Origin: Massilia eurypsychrophila
Lineage (GTDB): Bacteria; Pseudomonadota; Gammaproteobacteria; Burkholderiales; Burkholderiaceae_D
Assembly: GCF_002760655.1 (NCBI RefSeq)
Contig: NZ_PDOC01000005.1
Span: 248,001 to 312,000, forward strand
Length of the DNA stretch: 64,000 nt
Direction: 5' to 3'
The position numbers were made by a program, and so were the translations under genes. Shown here one piece after another: positions 39,159 through 48,409 of this stretch (position 1 is the stretch's first letter; each line of letters begins with the position of its first letter). The notes beneath the pieces are model-generated. The model did no database searches. It was given only the letters and a program-made list of their open reading frames with translations, and had not been told where the DNA came from.

Positions 39159-41120
39159 GTGACGCAACCTGGCGACGCTCTTCATCCCCGTCCGTCGGAT
39201 CAGGACAGCTTCATCGAAAGCCTCAGCCTGTTTGCCCAGCAGCACAGGGCCGGTCACTGGTCGGGCCCATTTTCCGCATTCATGCCCGAGGTCCTGGCGC
39301 TGGCGCCCGAACGGGTCGCGCGCAGCTCCCACCAATATATATGGGACATGATCCGCGCCACCTTCGTCCAGGATGCCGACGGCAAGGACCACTGCAAGCT
39401 GTTCGAGGACGAGCTGTTCGGCATCGACGAAGCGATCGACCGCGTCATCGATTACTTCAAGGCCGCGGCGGCCGGCTCCGAAGTGGGCCGGCGCCTGCTG
39501 CTGCTGCTCGGGCCGCCGTCGGGCGGCAAGTCCACCCTCGTCATCCTGCTCAAGCGCGGGCTGGAAGAATACAGCTACACCGACGAAGGCGCGCAGTACG
39601 CCATCACCGGCTGCCCGGTGCACGAGTCGCCGCTGCACCTGGTACCGCACAGCATGCGCGCCAGCTGCCGCAACACCTACGGCATCGACATCGCCGGCGA
39701 ACTATGCCCGCATTGCCGCGCGCGCCTCGAAGACCAGTTCAGCGGCGACTTCATGCAGATGCCGGTCGAACGCTTCTTTATCTCCGAAGCCGGCCGCAGC
39801 GGCATCGGCACCTACGCGCCGCACGACCCCACCACGGCCGACCTGGCCGACCTGGTCGGCTCTATCGACCTGTCCAAGGTGGCCGAGTATGGCGACGAAG
39901 GCGATCCGCGCGCATGGTCCTGGTCCGGCGCCGTGTACGCGGCCAGCCGCGGCGTGCTCGAAATGATCGAGATCCTCAAGGTCAAGCGCGAGTTCCTCTA
40001 CCTGCTGCTGACCCTGACGCAGGAAAAAAACGTCAAGGTGTCGCGCTTTCCGCTGATCTACCTCGACGAAACCATCCTCGCCCACACCAACCTGGCCGAG
40101 TTCCGCAAATTCCTGCAAGAGAGCGAAAACGAAGCGCTACTCGATCGCATGGTCATCATCCAGGTGCCCTACACGCTCAACTACAGGGAAGAAGCGCGCA
40201 TCTATCACAAGCTCATTTCCTCGGCGGCGCCGGCGTTTCGCGACGTCCATCTCGACCCGCATGTGCTGCATGCGGCGGCCGTGTTCGCGATCCTCAGCCG
40301 CATCCAGGAAAGCGACGACAAGGAAGTCGAACTGGTGCGCAAGGTGCGCATCCATGCCGACGAGGAAGTCGAAGGAGTGAACCGTTCCGATGTGCGACGG
40401 GTCAAAGAAAAGGACAAGGCGCCGGACGAGGGACTGGCCGGTGTGTCGCCCCGTTTCGTCATCAACGCGCTGTCGAACGCCATCATCCAGTCGAACCAGA
40501 AGAGCCTGTCGACGATGGACGTGCTGCTCGCGCTGAAAGACGGCATCGAGAGCGACGCCCGCATCGATCCGAAGAAAAAGCGCAAGTGGGTCGACTACCT
40601 GGTACTGACGCGCAAGGATTTTTACAACCGCTGGGTCAAGGAAGACGTGCACAAGGCGCTGTTCGTGTCGTTCGAACAGGAAGCGCAGGACCTGCTCAAC
40701 AAATATCTCGACGAGGTGGAGGCGATGCTCGACAACCGCCACATCAAGGATCCGATCACCAGCGAAGAGCGGCGCCCGGACGAGCGCTTCCTGCGCGCGG
40801 TCGAAGAGAAGATCCACATTTCCGAATCGGGCAAGCAGTCGTTCCGCCAGGAGGTGGTGCGCAAGGCGATGGGCGCCTACAAGCGCGGCGTCAAGTTCGG
40901 CCTCGACAGCCATCTGCAGCTCAACGACGCGGTGCAGCAGTATCTGTTCGAGCAGCGGCGCGACGTGCTGCGGCTGGTCAGCTCGGCCAAGCGGCCCGAC
41001 GACGAGGTGCGCAACAAGGTCTCGGCCGTCGAAAAACGGCTGGTCGATGAATACGGCTACGACAGCCACAGCGCACGTGAAGCGCTAAACTATGTGACGA
41101 CTTTGCTGGCGCAGGAATAG
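39159..41120 (+). CDS. prkA: PrkA-type serine protein kinase / AAA ATPase
   Basis: This 653-residue protein has an AAA module with Walker A LGPPSGGKST (about residues 117-126), paired Cys motifs (ITGCPVHESPLHL and ELCPHCRARLE) and the PrkA C-terminal kinase-like region. Family members in Bacillus and enterics act in stress and stationary phase as kinase or AAA protease-type enzymes. It heads a three-gene operon with yeaH and spoVR. A 223-bp gap lies upstream. The gap holds an 8-bp inverted repeat (caattggc / gccaattg, 39024-39060). Confidence 0.94.
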   Translation: MTQPGDALHPRPSDQDSFIESLSLFAQQHRAGHWSGPFSAFMPEVLALAPERVARSSHQYIWDMIRATFVQDADGKDHCKLFEDELFGIDEAIDRVIDYFKAAAAGSEVGRRLLLLLGPPSGGKSTLVILLKRGLEEYSYTDEGAQYAITGCPVHESPLHLVPHSMRASCRNTYGIDIAGELCPHCRARLEDQFSGDFMQMPVERFFISEAGRSGIGTYAPHDPTTADLADLVGSIDLSKVAEYGDEGDPRAWSWSGAVYAASRGVLEMIEILKVKREFLYLLLTLTQEKNVKVSRFPLIYLDETILAHTNLAEFRKFLQESENEALLDRMVIIQVPYTLNYREEARIYHKLISSAAPAFRDVHLDPHVLHAAAVFAILSRIQESDDKEVELVRKVRIHADEEVEGVNRSDVRRVKEKDKAPDEGLAGVSPRFVINALSNAIIQSNQKSLSTMDVLLALKDGIESDARIDPKKKRKWVDYLVLTRKDFYNRWVKEDVHKALFVSFEQEAQDLLNKYLDEVEAMLDNRHIKDPITSEERRPDERFLRAVEEKIHISESGKQSFRQEVVRKAMGAYKRGVKFGLDSHLQLNDAVQQYLFEQRRDVLRLVSSAKRPDDEVRNKVSAVEKRLVDEYGYDSHSAREALNYVTTLLAQE

Positions 41121-41137
41121 CCAGTGCGGGAGGCGGC

Positions 41138-42349
41138 GTGACGGCGACGATCAATACGGCCTGGTACGACCTGTTTTCGCGCGGTGCGCGCGACTGGCTG
41201 CGGCACAACGATAAAGTGCGCGAAGCCGTCCTCAGCCACTTGCCCGAGCTGATCGCCGGCCCCGACCTGATCACCGGCTCGCAGCAGCGCACCGTGCAAG
41301 TGCCGGTGCGCCTGCTCGAACACGCCCGCTTCAAGCTCGCCGACGGCCGCTCCAGCAGCGGCGCGGGCCAGGGCGACGGCCAGCCGGGCGACGTGCTGCA
41401 TCCGGCTCCGCAGGGCAGCGCCGGCCAGGGCGAGGCGGGCGAAGGCGGCAATGGCGAAGGATCGCTGCAGCTGATGCTCGAATTCTCGGTCGACGAGGTG
41501 ATGGACTGGCTGTGGGAGGAACTCAAGCTGCCCGACCTGAAACCCAAGCCCAACAGCCGCGTCGACGAGCCCGACCTGGTGCGCGAAGGCTGGGACAAGC
41601 GCGGCGCGCCGTCGCGGCTGGATCGGCGCCGCACCGCAAAAGAGGCAATCAAGCGGCGCGCGGTGCAGGCCGACCCGGTGCCGTTTACCAACGAGGACCT
41701 GCGCTTTCGCCAGATCGTCGCCCGTCAACGGCCCAGCACATCGGCGATGGTGTTCTTCGTCATCGACGTTTCGGCAAGCATGACCCAGCTCGAACGCAAG
41801 CTGGCCAAATCGTTCTTCTTTTTCGCGCTGCAAGGCATTCGCCGCAAGTACGCCAAGGTCGGCACCCGCTTCATCGCCCACACCACGCGCGCCTGGGAGT
41901 TCAGCGAAGCGGAATTCTTCCAGGTATCCGGCAGCGGCGGCACCATCGCCTCGAGCGCGCTTCGCCTGACGCTCGACCTGGTGCGCAGCGAGGTTGACCC
42001 GGCGCACGAGAATATCTACATGTTCTACGCGTCCGATGGCGAGAACTTCACCGAGGACCGGGCAGCAGCCAGCCAGGCGCTGACGGAGCTGGCCGGCAAC
42101 CTGAACTACATCGGCTATGTCGAGACGCTGCCGGGCATGCCGCGCTCGCTCGACACCGAGATGCGCCGCTTGTGCAGCGACCTCGAACGGCGCGGCCTGC
42201 CGGTCGGCAGCAGCATCCTCGCCGGCACCGACGACGTCTGGCGCGCGCTGCGCAAGTTCTTTATCCAAGAAGCCGGCGCGGAAGGCGGCGCCGGCGCAGC
42301 GGCCGACGCTCGCGCCGTTCCACGCGGCGCCGGGCGGGAAGCGCTCTGA
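41138..42349 (+). CDS. yeaH: YeaH/YhbH family protein (DUF444, VWA-like)
   Basis: This 403-residue protein has a VWA-like core with the metal-site motif FFVIDVSASM (Asp210-Ser214). Before it is a Gly/Gln-rich linker (about residues 71-108), and YMFYASDGENF lies later. Start is GTG at 41138 with GGGAGGCGGC just ahead, 17 bp after prkA. Function is not known, but it is co-conserved with PrkA and SpoVR in many proteobacteria. Confidence 0.92.
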   Translation: MTATINTAWYDLFSRGARDWLRHNDKVREAVLSHLPELIAGPDLITGSQQRTVQVPVRLLEHARFKLADGRSSSGAGQGDGQPGDVLHPAPQGSAGQGEAGEGGNGEGSLQLMLEFSVDEVMDWLWEELKLPDLKPKPNSRVDEPDLVREGWDKRGAPSRLDRRRTAKEAIKRRAVQADPVPFTNEDLRFRQIVARQRPSTSAMVFFVIDVSASMTQLERKLAKSFFFFALQGIRRKYAKVGTRFIAHTTRAWEFSEAEFFQVSGSGGTIASSALRLTLDLVRSEVDPAHENIYMFYASDGENFTEDRAAASQALTELAGNLNYIGYVETLPGMPRSLDTEMRRLCSDLERRGLPVGSSILAGTDDVWRALRKFFIQEAGAEGGAGAAADARAVPRGAGREAL

Positions 42350-43725
42350 TGAGCGCGGCCGCCGGCACGCCGTCCCAGTGCCTGGCCGAGTACGCCGAGC
42401 GCATCGAGGCGCTTGGGCGCGAACTGGGCATGGATTTTTTTCCGGTCAGTTTTGACCTGGTGCCGAGCAGTTTCATGGTCGAGATCGCCGTCTACGGCTT
42501 GCCGGTGCGGATGCGTCACTGGTCGTTCGGCGTGCGCTACATCCACCACCTGGTGCGCCAGCACATGGGCCACTCGAAGATCTTCGAAGTCATGTTTCCG
42601 GGCGATCCTTGCCAGGCGTTCATGCTCGAACACAATTCGCTGGCCGAGAACACCCTGGTGACGGCGCACGTGCTCGGCCACGCCGACTTCGCCAAAAACA
42701 ATCAGCTGTTCGCCCGCTTCATCGCCATGGCCGGCAGCCACATCCTCGAACAGAGCGCGGCGCGCGCCAACCGGCTCGAGCGCGCCCTGGCCGCCCATGG
42801 CCAGCAGCGGGTCGAAGCGGTGCTCGATGCCGCGCTGGCGCTGGAAACGCACATCGACATCAACCAGCCGCTGCACCGCGAGCGCTATGCCGAGTTTGTC
42901 GCGCCGGTCGCGCAAGCGCCGCCTGACCCGTTCCGCGACCGGTTCGCCCGCCTGCCGGGCGAACAGCGGGCGGCGCCGGCGAAGGCGCCGCCGCAACCGG
43001 AAACGGACCTGCTGTGGTTCATCGCGCACTACGCGCCGGACATGGAAGACTGGGAGCGCGACATCTTCCTGGCGGTGCGCGAAGAAGCGTTCTATTTCCA
43101 TCCGATCTATGCCTGCCAAATCATGAACGAAGGCTGGGCGTCGTATTGGCATGCGCGGCTGCTGCGCGAGGCCACGTTCCTGCCGTCCGACCTGTACGTG
43201 TCGGCCATCAAGTCGCATTCCGACGTCGTGCGTCCTTTCGCCGGCGGCCAGCAGCTGGCGCTGTCGCTGAACCCCTACCACCTCGGCTTTTCGATGTGGG
43301 AGCACATCATCGCCAGGCACGGCATGGAAACGGCGCGCCAGGTCGTGCGGGAGGAAGACGACTTCGGCTTCATTCGCAACTACCTCGACGGCGAACTGGC
43401 CGAGCAGCTCGACCTGTTCGTCTACGAAGAGCGCAAGGACGGCGAAACGAAGGTGGTCAGCCGCGACATCCATGCGATCCGCGAGGCGATCCTGGCGCCG
43501 AAGTTCAACTTCGGCGCGCCGGCGGTGACGGTGGCCAAAGTGGGCGCCGACGGCAGCCTCGACCTGCGTCACGACTACCTGCGCGACGGACGCGGGCTCG
43601 ACCTCGGGCAGGCCGAGCGGGTCGTCGATTATGTGACGCGGGTATGGCGGCGCCCGGTGACCTTGCATACGGTCGACTTCCGCGGCGTCGTCAGGGTGTT
43701 GCCGGCGAAGAAACCGCTTGGCTGA
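42349..43725 (+). CDS. SpoVR/YcgB family protein
   Basis: This 458-residue protein is a full-length SpoVR homologue: YGLPVRMRHWSFGVRYIHH, then YFHPIYACQIMNEGWASYWH with the conserved His/Glu cluster, and SLNPYHLGFSMWEHI. In Bacillus SpoVR affects spore cortex; in non-sporulating proteobacteria it acts with PrkA and YeaH in stress adaptation. The ATG overlaps the yeaH stop by 1 bp (TGATG). A weak hairpin (tgttgag / ctcaaca, 43768-43785) follows. Confidence 0.93.
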   Translation: MSAAAGTPSQCLAEYAERIEALGRELGMDFFPVSFDLVPSSFMVEIAVYGLPVRMRHWSFGVRYIHHLVRQHMGHSKIFEVMFPGDPCQAFMLEHNSLAENTLVTAHVLGHADFAKNNQLFARFIAMAGSHILEQSAARANRLERALAAHGQQRVEAVLDAALALETHIDINQPLHRERYAEFVAPVAQAPPDPFRDRFARLPGEQRAAPAKAPPQPETDLLWFIAHYAPDMEDWERDIFLAVREEAFYFHPIYACQIMNEGWASYWHARLLREATFLPSDLYVSAIKSHSDVVRPFAGGQQLALSLNPYHLGFSMWEHIIARHGMETARQVVREEDDFGFIRNYLDGELAEQLDLFVYEERKDGETKVVSRDIHAIREAILAPKFNFGAPAVTVAKVGADGSLDLRHDYLRDGRGLDLGQAERVVDYVTRVWRRPVTLHTVDFRGVVRVLPAKKPLG

Positions 43726-43850
43726 TCGCCCGCGGCGCCTGTCAGGTCTGACTGTTGCTCCCGGTTATGTTGAGATTCCTCAACAAGCGCGCCGGCCGCT
43801 TGCCTACCCTGTTAGTGACCCACATCAACTGTCGCACCCAGGAGGATTGC

Positions 43851-45603
43851 ATGATCCGGCCAACCAGGACCCTCAAGGCCCGCTACCATCGGCGTGTCGC
43901 GCTGGCGCTGTCGCTCGGCATGGCGCTGGGCGCCTGCCAGCGCGGCACCGATCCGAGCGCGCTGATCGCCGAGGCGCGCAACTACCGGCAACAGGGCGAC
44001 ATCGGAAGCGAAGTATCCGGCGGCCACCGAATCGCTGCAACAGATCCTGCGCGGCGCACCGGATTACTACCCGGCCATTTTGCTGCTGGGCGCGGTTGCA
44101 TCGGCCACCGGCGCCAACCAGCTGGCCGAACAGCAGGTGCAAAAATTTCTCGCCGCCTATCCGGGCCACTTGCAAGCGACCAAGCTATTGGCCGCCCTGC
44201 AACTGCGCGCCAACAACAGCAGCGCCGCGCTGGAACTGATGGCGCCGGTGCTGGCGCGCCACGCCGATGACGCCGACCTGCTGACCCTGGCTGGCGAAGC
44301 GCACATGCGCGCGCGCCATTTCAGCCAGGCCGCCGACTCCTTCGAGCGCGCCAGCAACTTGCGCCCGCGCACGTCGAGCCTGCATACCGCCGCCGCGCTT
44401 GGGCGCCTGGCCAACGGCGAACACGAGCGCGCGCTGGCCGAACTCGAACGCGCCGCGGTACTCGATGTCAAGTCGCCGCGCAGCGGCACCTTGCTGGTGA
44501 TGGGCTTCTGCTGGCAAGAGCGTGCCTGGCGCGACAATCCCGATTCGCTATCGCTGGCGCTCAGGCTGACCGATTATTACGTGCGCGGCGGCGACACCCG
44601 CAAGGCGCTGGTATTGGCGCAAAAACTGCAAGCCGGCAATCCATCCAACCCGGACGCGCTGGCCATGCTGGCGCACGTGCACGTCGCCAAGAAAGATCTG
44701 CTGGCGGCCGCCGATGCCTACACCAGGCTCGCCGTCTTGCTGCCCACGTCGGCCAGGCCGCACATGAAGTTGGCCGCGCTGCAACTGGCGATGCGCGACG
44801 AGCGCGCCGCCACCGCCGCCTTGCGCAAAGCCATCGCCATTGAACCGGGCCTGATGGACGCGCACCAGACGCTGCTGGCGATGCTGCTGGCGCAAAAAAA
44901 ATTCGCCGAGGCCGTACAGCTGGTGCGTGCCATGCAGCAGCGCCTGCCGCAGGCGAGCGGCGGCTACAAGCTCGAGGGCGACCTGCGCACGGCGCAGGCC
45001 CAGCCGGCCGCGGCGCTGGCGGCCTACGAACGGGCCTTCGCGCTCGAGCCTGCCAGCGCGCTGATGGTGCAGCTGCACGGCGCGCTGGTGGCGGCCGGCA
45101 AGCCGGGCGAGGCCGACCAGCGCATCGCCGAGTGGCTTCAGCGCAACCCCGACGACGTGCCGGCCAGGCTGCACGACGCCAGCAGCAAGCTGGTAAGAAC
45201 CAACTTTCCCAAAGCAATCGAACAACTGGAGGAAGTGCTGCGGCGCGATCCGAACCACGTGCTCGCCCTCAACGACCTGGCCTGGAGCTACCAGCGCATA
45301 GACGACAAGCGGGCGCTCGCCTTTGCCGAGCGCGCCTACAGGCTGGCGCCGGGCAGCCCGGCCATCATGGACACGCTCGGCTGGATCTGCGTGGAAAATG
45401 GCGACCTGGCGCGCGCGCTGCCGCTGCTGCAAAAAGCCAGCGCGCTCGCGCCCGACGCCAGCGAAATCCGCTACCACTTCGGGCTGGTGCTGGCCAGGTC
45501 GGGCGACAAGCGCGGCGCCCGCCGCGAACTCGAGCGCCTGCTCGCCTCGACGGTCGATCCGTCCCGCCGCGCCGAGGCCAAGGCCTTGCTTGCCACCTTG
45601 TAA
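43851..45603 (+). pseudogene. prsT: Broken prsT: PEP-CTERM system TPR lipoprotein with internal deletion and frameshift
   Basis: The first about 50 codons (ATG 43851, AGGAGG site) encode a lipoprotein signal with lipobox ALGAC (Cys29) and the usual PrsT start DPSALIAEARNYRQQGD. Near 44001-44008 similarity jumps to another frame (+1), which reads EAKYPAATESLQQILRGAP and continues as TPR repeats to the stop at 45603 (about 530 codons). PrsT proteins are usually near 920 residues, so roughly 340 residues of early TPRs are gone and the two parts are out of frame. The downstream part alone has only non-ATG starts (for example TTG 44080) and no signal. A sequencing or assembly error could explain a frameshift but not the missing repeats. 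Confidence 0.78.
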
Positions 45604-45621
45604 GGCAGACGATGCGCCAGC

Positions 45622-47355
45622 TTAGGTGCCAGGTCCCGGTGGCAGCGGCCCCGGCCGTCCCGTTTGTCGGCGAATTTGACACACCTGCGCGCCCGCCCTG
45701 CCCGGCTCATAACGCCCCGGCGCGATGATGCCGTCCGGGTCGAGCGCGCGCTTGATCCGGCTGACCACCTTCCAGAATACGTCGCCATGCGGGTCGAGCC
45801 CTGCCATCGACTGGATGCCGACGCGGTATGGAATGTATCCGGCGCGCATTACCGTATCGAACAACGCCCGGTAGCATTGCTTGGCGCGCGCCACTTCCGC
45901 CGGGTCTTCCTTGTCGTAGGCGACGGTAATGACGCCGCCGAGCGAGCGCTCGTTGATCATGCTGAAGGTGACGAACAGGTCGAAGCCATGCTCCTCGAAG
46001 ATCGGCGCCACCATCGCGTGCAGCGCCAGCGCGTCGGCGCCGCGCATCGGCAGGATTGGCGAGACCCACAGCAGCCCGCAGTTGTCCGCCGCCGGGTTCG
46101 CCTGCAGCGGAAACTGCGCCGGCAGGCCGCCGCGCCGGCGCCAGTAGGCCCCTGCAAGGAAGCGTCCGTTCGGCACGCCGCGGTTCATGGCAAACAGCGC
46201 CTCGCCCATCGCCACCTGCGCGCGCAGGCGCTCGCCCAGGCCGAAGTAGCCGAGCAGACGCGCCAGCCGGGCGCCGATGCGCAGCTTTTCCTCTGTAAGA
46301 AAAGTCGACGTTGCTGCCGTGCCACGCAGGGCCCGGCGCAGCGCATCGCGCGCCGCCGCCACTTGCGCGCGGCTGCCGTACAGGGCGCCCGACACCGTCC
46401 ACGCGCCGGCGCCGGCTTTTTCGCGCAAGGCGCGCCGCACCGCCTTCGGCACCGGCGCCTGGTCGCCGGCCTGCTCGCGCGGGAAGGCACGCCCGCCCGA
46501 AATGACGCGCAGGTCGTTGCCGATATGAACGATGCTGCGCAAGGTGCCGTCGAGCCTGAGCGGACGCAGCGCATCGACCACCGGGCCGATATCGGCGTGC
46601 TCGGGCACCGTGCAGATGAAGTGGTTGATGCATTCGGCCTTCGGCATCAGCCAGATGCCGACCTGGGTGACGACGCCGAAATTGGACTGGGTGAACAAGC
46701 CGTCGAGGAACGGGCCTACGCCGTACGGAAACAGGTGCGCCGCGCGCGCATTTGGATAGTGGCCAAAGCCGGTGTCGAGCACTTCGCCGCTGGCCAGCAC
46801 CACCTGCAGCCCGGCGATGTGCTGCAGCCGGTTGCCGTACGGCGAATGGCCGAAACCGCGTTCGAGGATGTTGCCCAGAAAGCTGGTGTCGGGGCCGGCG
46901 CCGGTGCAGTCGGTCCACAGGTCGATCTGATGCGTGCGCAGGTAATCGGCCAGCTGCTGCTGGGTCACGCCCGGCTCGATCACCGCATACGCCAGTTGCG
47001 GGTCGACCTGCACGATCCGGTTCATGCGCGACAGCTCCAGCACGACCTGGCCGTCGGTGACCGCGCAGGCGTCGCCGTAGCCCCAGTTCTTGCCGGTGCT
47101 CACCGAGTACAGCGGGGTCTGGTGACGGCGCGCCAGGTTGACCAGCGCGATCACTTCGGCGCGCGAGGCGGCGCTGACTACCGCCAGCGGCGCCGTGCTG
47201 CGCGAGGCGGTGCTGCGCGCATAGCGCTCGAGCGTGTCGGCGTCGTCGCGCACATGCTCGGCGCCAACGACCTGGCGCATCGCCCGCAGCAGCAGCGCGC
47301 CGCGGCCGGCGCTGCCAGGTCCCCTGCCTTCGTGTCTTGCATCCTGTTCAGCCAT
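45622..47355 (-). CDS. FAD-linked oxidase of the vanillyl-alcohol oxidase / 4-cresol dehydrogenase family
   Basis: This 577-residue flavoprotein has a PCMH-type FAD-binding domain (YSVSTGKNWGYGDA, then SFLGNILERGFGHSPYGNRLQHIAG). Its C-terminal substrate domain ends like 4-cresol dehydrogenase and vanillyl-alcohol oxidase (AGYIPYRVG, IKRALDPDGIIAPGRY). Such enzymes oxidise para-substituted phenols through a quinone methide. It starts 9 bp after the FeeM-like synthase stop, and its AAGGA site overlaps that stop (TAAGGA), so the two are translationally linked. Substrate is unknown; an N-acyl tyrosine-like phenol is an inference from the neighbour. It converges on prsT with an 18-bp gap. Confidence 0.85.
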   Translation of the reverse strand: MAEQDARHEGRGPGSAGRGALLLRAMRQVVGAEHVRDDADTLERYARSTASRSTAPLAVVSAASRAEVIALVNLARRHQTPLYSVSTGKNWGYGDACAVTDGQVVLELSRMNRIVQVDPQLAYAVIEPGVTQQQLADYLRTHQIDLWTDCTGAGPDTSFLGNILERGFGHSPYGNRLQHIAGLQVVLASGEVLDTGFGHYPNARAAHLFPYGVGPFLDGLFTQSNFGVVTQVGIWLMPKAECINHFICTVPEHADIGPVVDALRPLRLDGTLRSIVHIGNDLRVISGGRAFPREQAGDQAPVPKAVRRALREKAGAGAWTVSGALYGSRAQVAAARDALRRALRGTAATSTFLTEEKLRIGARLARLLGYFGLGERLRAQVAMGEALFAMNRGVPNGRFLAGAYWRRRGGLPAQFPLQANPAADNCGLLWVSPILPMRGADALALHAMVAPIFEEHGFDLFVTFSMINERSLGGVITVAYDKEDPAEVARAKQCYRALFDTVMRAGYIPYRVGIQSMAGLDPHGDVFWKVVSRIKRALDPDGIIAPGRYEPGRAGAQVCQIRRQTGRPGPLPPGPGT

Positions 47356-47364
47356 GGCCGTTCC

Positions 47365-48108
47365 TTAGTTGAGTCCGGCGATCAGGCGGGCGGTGATGCC
47401 CGGCTCGTCGGTCGACGCGAAAAAGTAGGGATAGAACGAGCGTTCCTCGCCGTGCTGCTCCATCAGGCCGCCCCAGCGGGCGATCTGCTCGCCCATCTGC
47501 TCGAGCGGCAGGCGCAGCAGCACGGCCGGCGCGCCGACCCGGCTGCATTCGCGCTCGGCGCCGAAATCCTGGAATCCCAGCATGCGCTGATAGAACATCA
47601 CGTGGCGCGGATTGACCTCGATGACGTAGTCGGAATAGCGGTGGATGTTGCGCGCGTAAATGTAGGAGATGTGGATCAGCGAGGCAAACACGCGCTTGCT
47701 CACGCCCTTGTCGATGGCCAGCCGCGACGGTTCGCACAGGCGCCGCCCCTGCGCGCGCAGCAGCGCCAGCTTGTCGCCGAAGTTGTCGTCGGCCGGCAGC
47801 TGCACCTCGCTGTCGAGGCACAGGCTCATCGTGCCGACCAGCATGCCGCCGGTCTCGGCGTACAGGGTGATCTTGATGGCTTCATGGAAGCGGTTCGGCT
47901 CGAACGCGTAGCCGCGCCACCCGTACATCTTGCGGATCAGCAGGCTGGCCGCCTCGCGGTGGCGCGCCGAGCTGGCCATGCGGATGTGGAAGATCTGGAC
48001 GTCGAGCGGGTGGTCGAGCGCCGGATCGGTGCCGTGTTCGCCGATGCACAATTCGCGCGCGCCGGCGGGAGCTGCAAATGTCGCGATGGGTAATTCATCC
48101 TGAATCAT
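47365..48108 (-). CDS. FeeM-like N-acyl amino acid synthase (exosortase-associated acyltransferase type)
   Basis: This 247-residue GNAT/autoinducer-synthase-fold protein has MYGWRGYAFEPN, TLYAETGGMLVGTMSLCLDS, RRLCEPSRLAID and IHRYSDYVIEVNPRHVMFYQRMLGF, the pattern of FeeM-type synthases and of PEP-CTERM/exosortase-associated acyltransferases. FeeM joins a fatty acyl group from acyl carrier protein to an amino acid, commonly tyrosine. The ATG at 48108 follows a strong GGAGG site. It forms an operon with the flavoprotein. An acyl carrier protein gene lies in the same locus at 61738-61983. The acyl and amino acid substrates cannot be read by eye. Confidence 0.82.
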   Translation of the reverse strand: MIQDELPIATFAAPAGARELCIGEHGTDPALDHPLDVQIFHIRMASSARHREAASLLIRKMYGWRGYAFEPNRFHEAIKITLYAETGGMLVGTMSLCLDSEVQLPADDNFGDKLALLRAQGRRLCEPSRLAIDKGVSKRVFASLIHISYIYARNIHRYSDYVIEVNPRHVMFYQRMLGFQDFGAERECSRVGAPAVLLRLPLEQMGEQIARWGGLMEQHGEERSFYPYFFASTDEPGITARLIAGLN

Positions 48109-48409
48109 GGTGTCGTCCTCCGGTTGGCCAGGCACGCCGCGCGCGGGCCTGGATTGATGAGTTGTCAACGTCAGACAGAGTCATGCGTAGAACAGTTCCG
48201 GCCTCAGCAACAGAGTTTGCCTTTGGACAAATCAAGGTTTTTTTCGGAAATTCTTGCACATGCTGCCGAGGCGGCTTGCCGGCCGCACGCGTCGATTGCC
48301 ATGTCCTTGATTCCACAGTCGAAATTGGCATGGCATGAAGCTTGCGAGAAGCTGTGGCAAGGGCCGCGGCGCCCGAGTCGTTCAGTTCTTGTCCACCGGA
48401 GGGCCAGCG
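48109..48409. other. Divergent control region between the FeeM-like gene and the PEP-CTERM gene
   Basis: These 301 bp hold no gene. On the plus side is the sigma-54 promoter at 48331-48346. The middle part is AT-richer than its surroundings (around 48220-48260, with a run of T). No convincing sigma-70 promoter was found for the FeeM-like gene, and a minus-strand AGGCAAA-TTGC pair has the wrong spacing for sigma-54. Confidence 0.5.
48331..48346 (+). promoter_or_regulatory. Sigma-54 promoter of the PEP-CTERM gene
   Basis: TGGCATG-AAGC-TTGC matches the -24/-12 consensus TGGCACG-N4-TTGC with one mismatch and exact GG-N10-GC spacing. Transcription would start near 48357, about 53 bp before the ATG of the PEP-CTERM protein. 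The sigma-54 activator PrsR is encoded at the right edge of the window, and PrsR/RpoN control of PEP-CTERM genes is known in betaproteobacteria. Confidence 0.78.

Noticed and set aside
45664-48093. 809-codon plus-strand open frame across the flavoprotein and FeeM-like genes
   Set aside because: Antisense shadow; both minus-strand genes have clear family motifs and ribosome sites.
48185-48230. Minus-strand sigma-54-like promoter for the FeeM-like gene
   Set aside because: AGGCAAA and TTGC are present but GG to GC spacing is 11, not 10, and the -24 block is poor.
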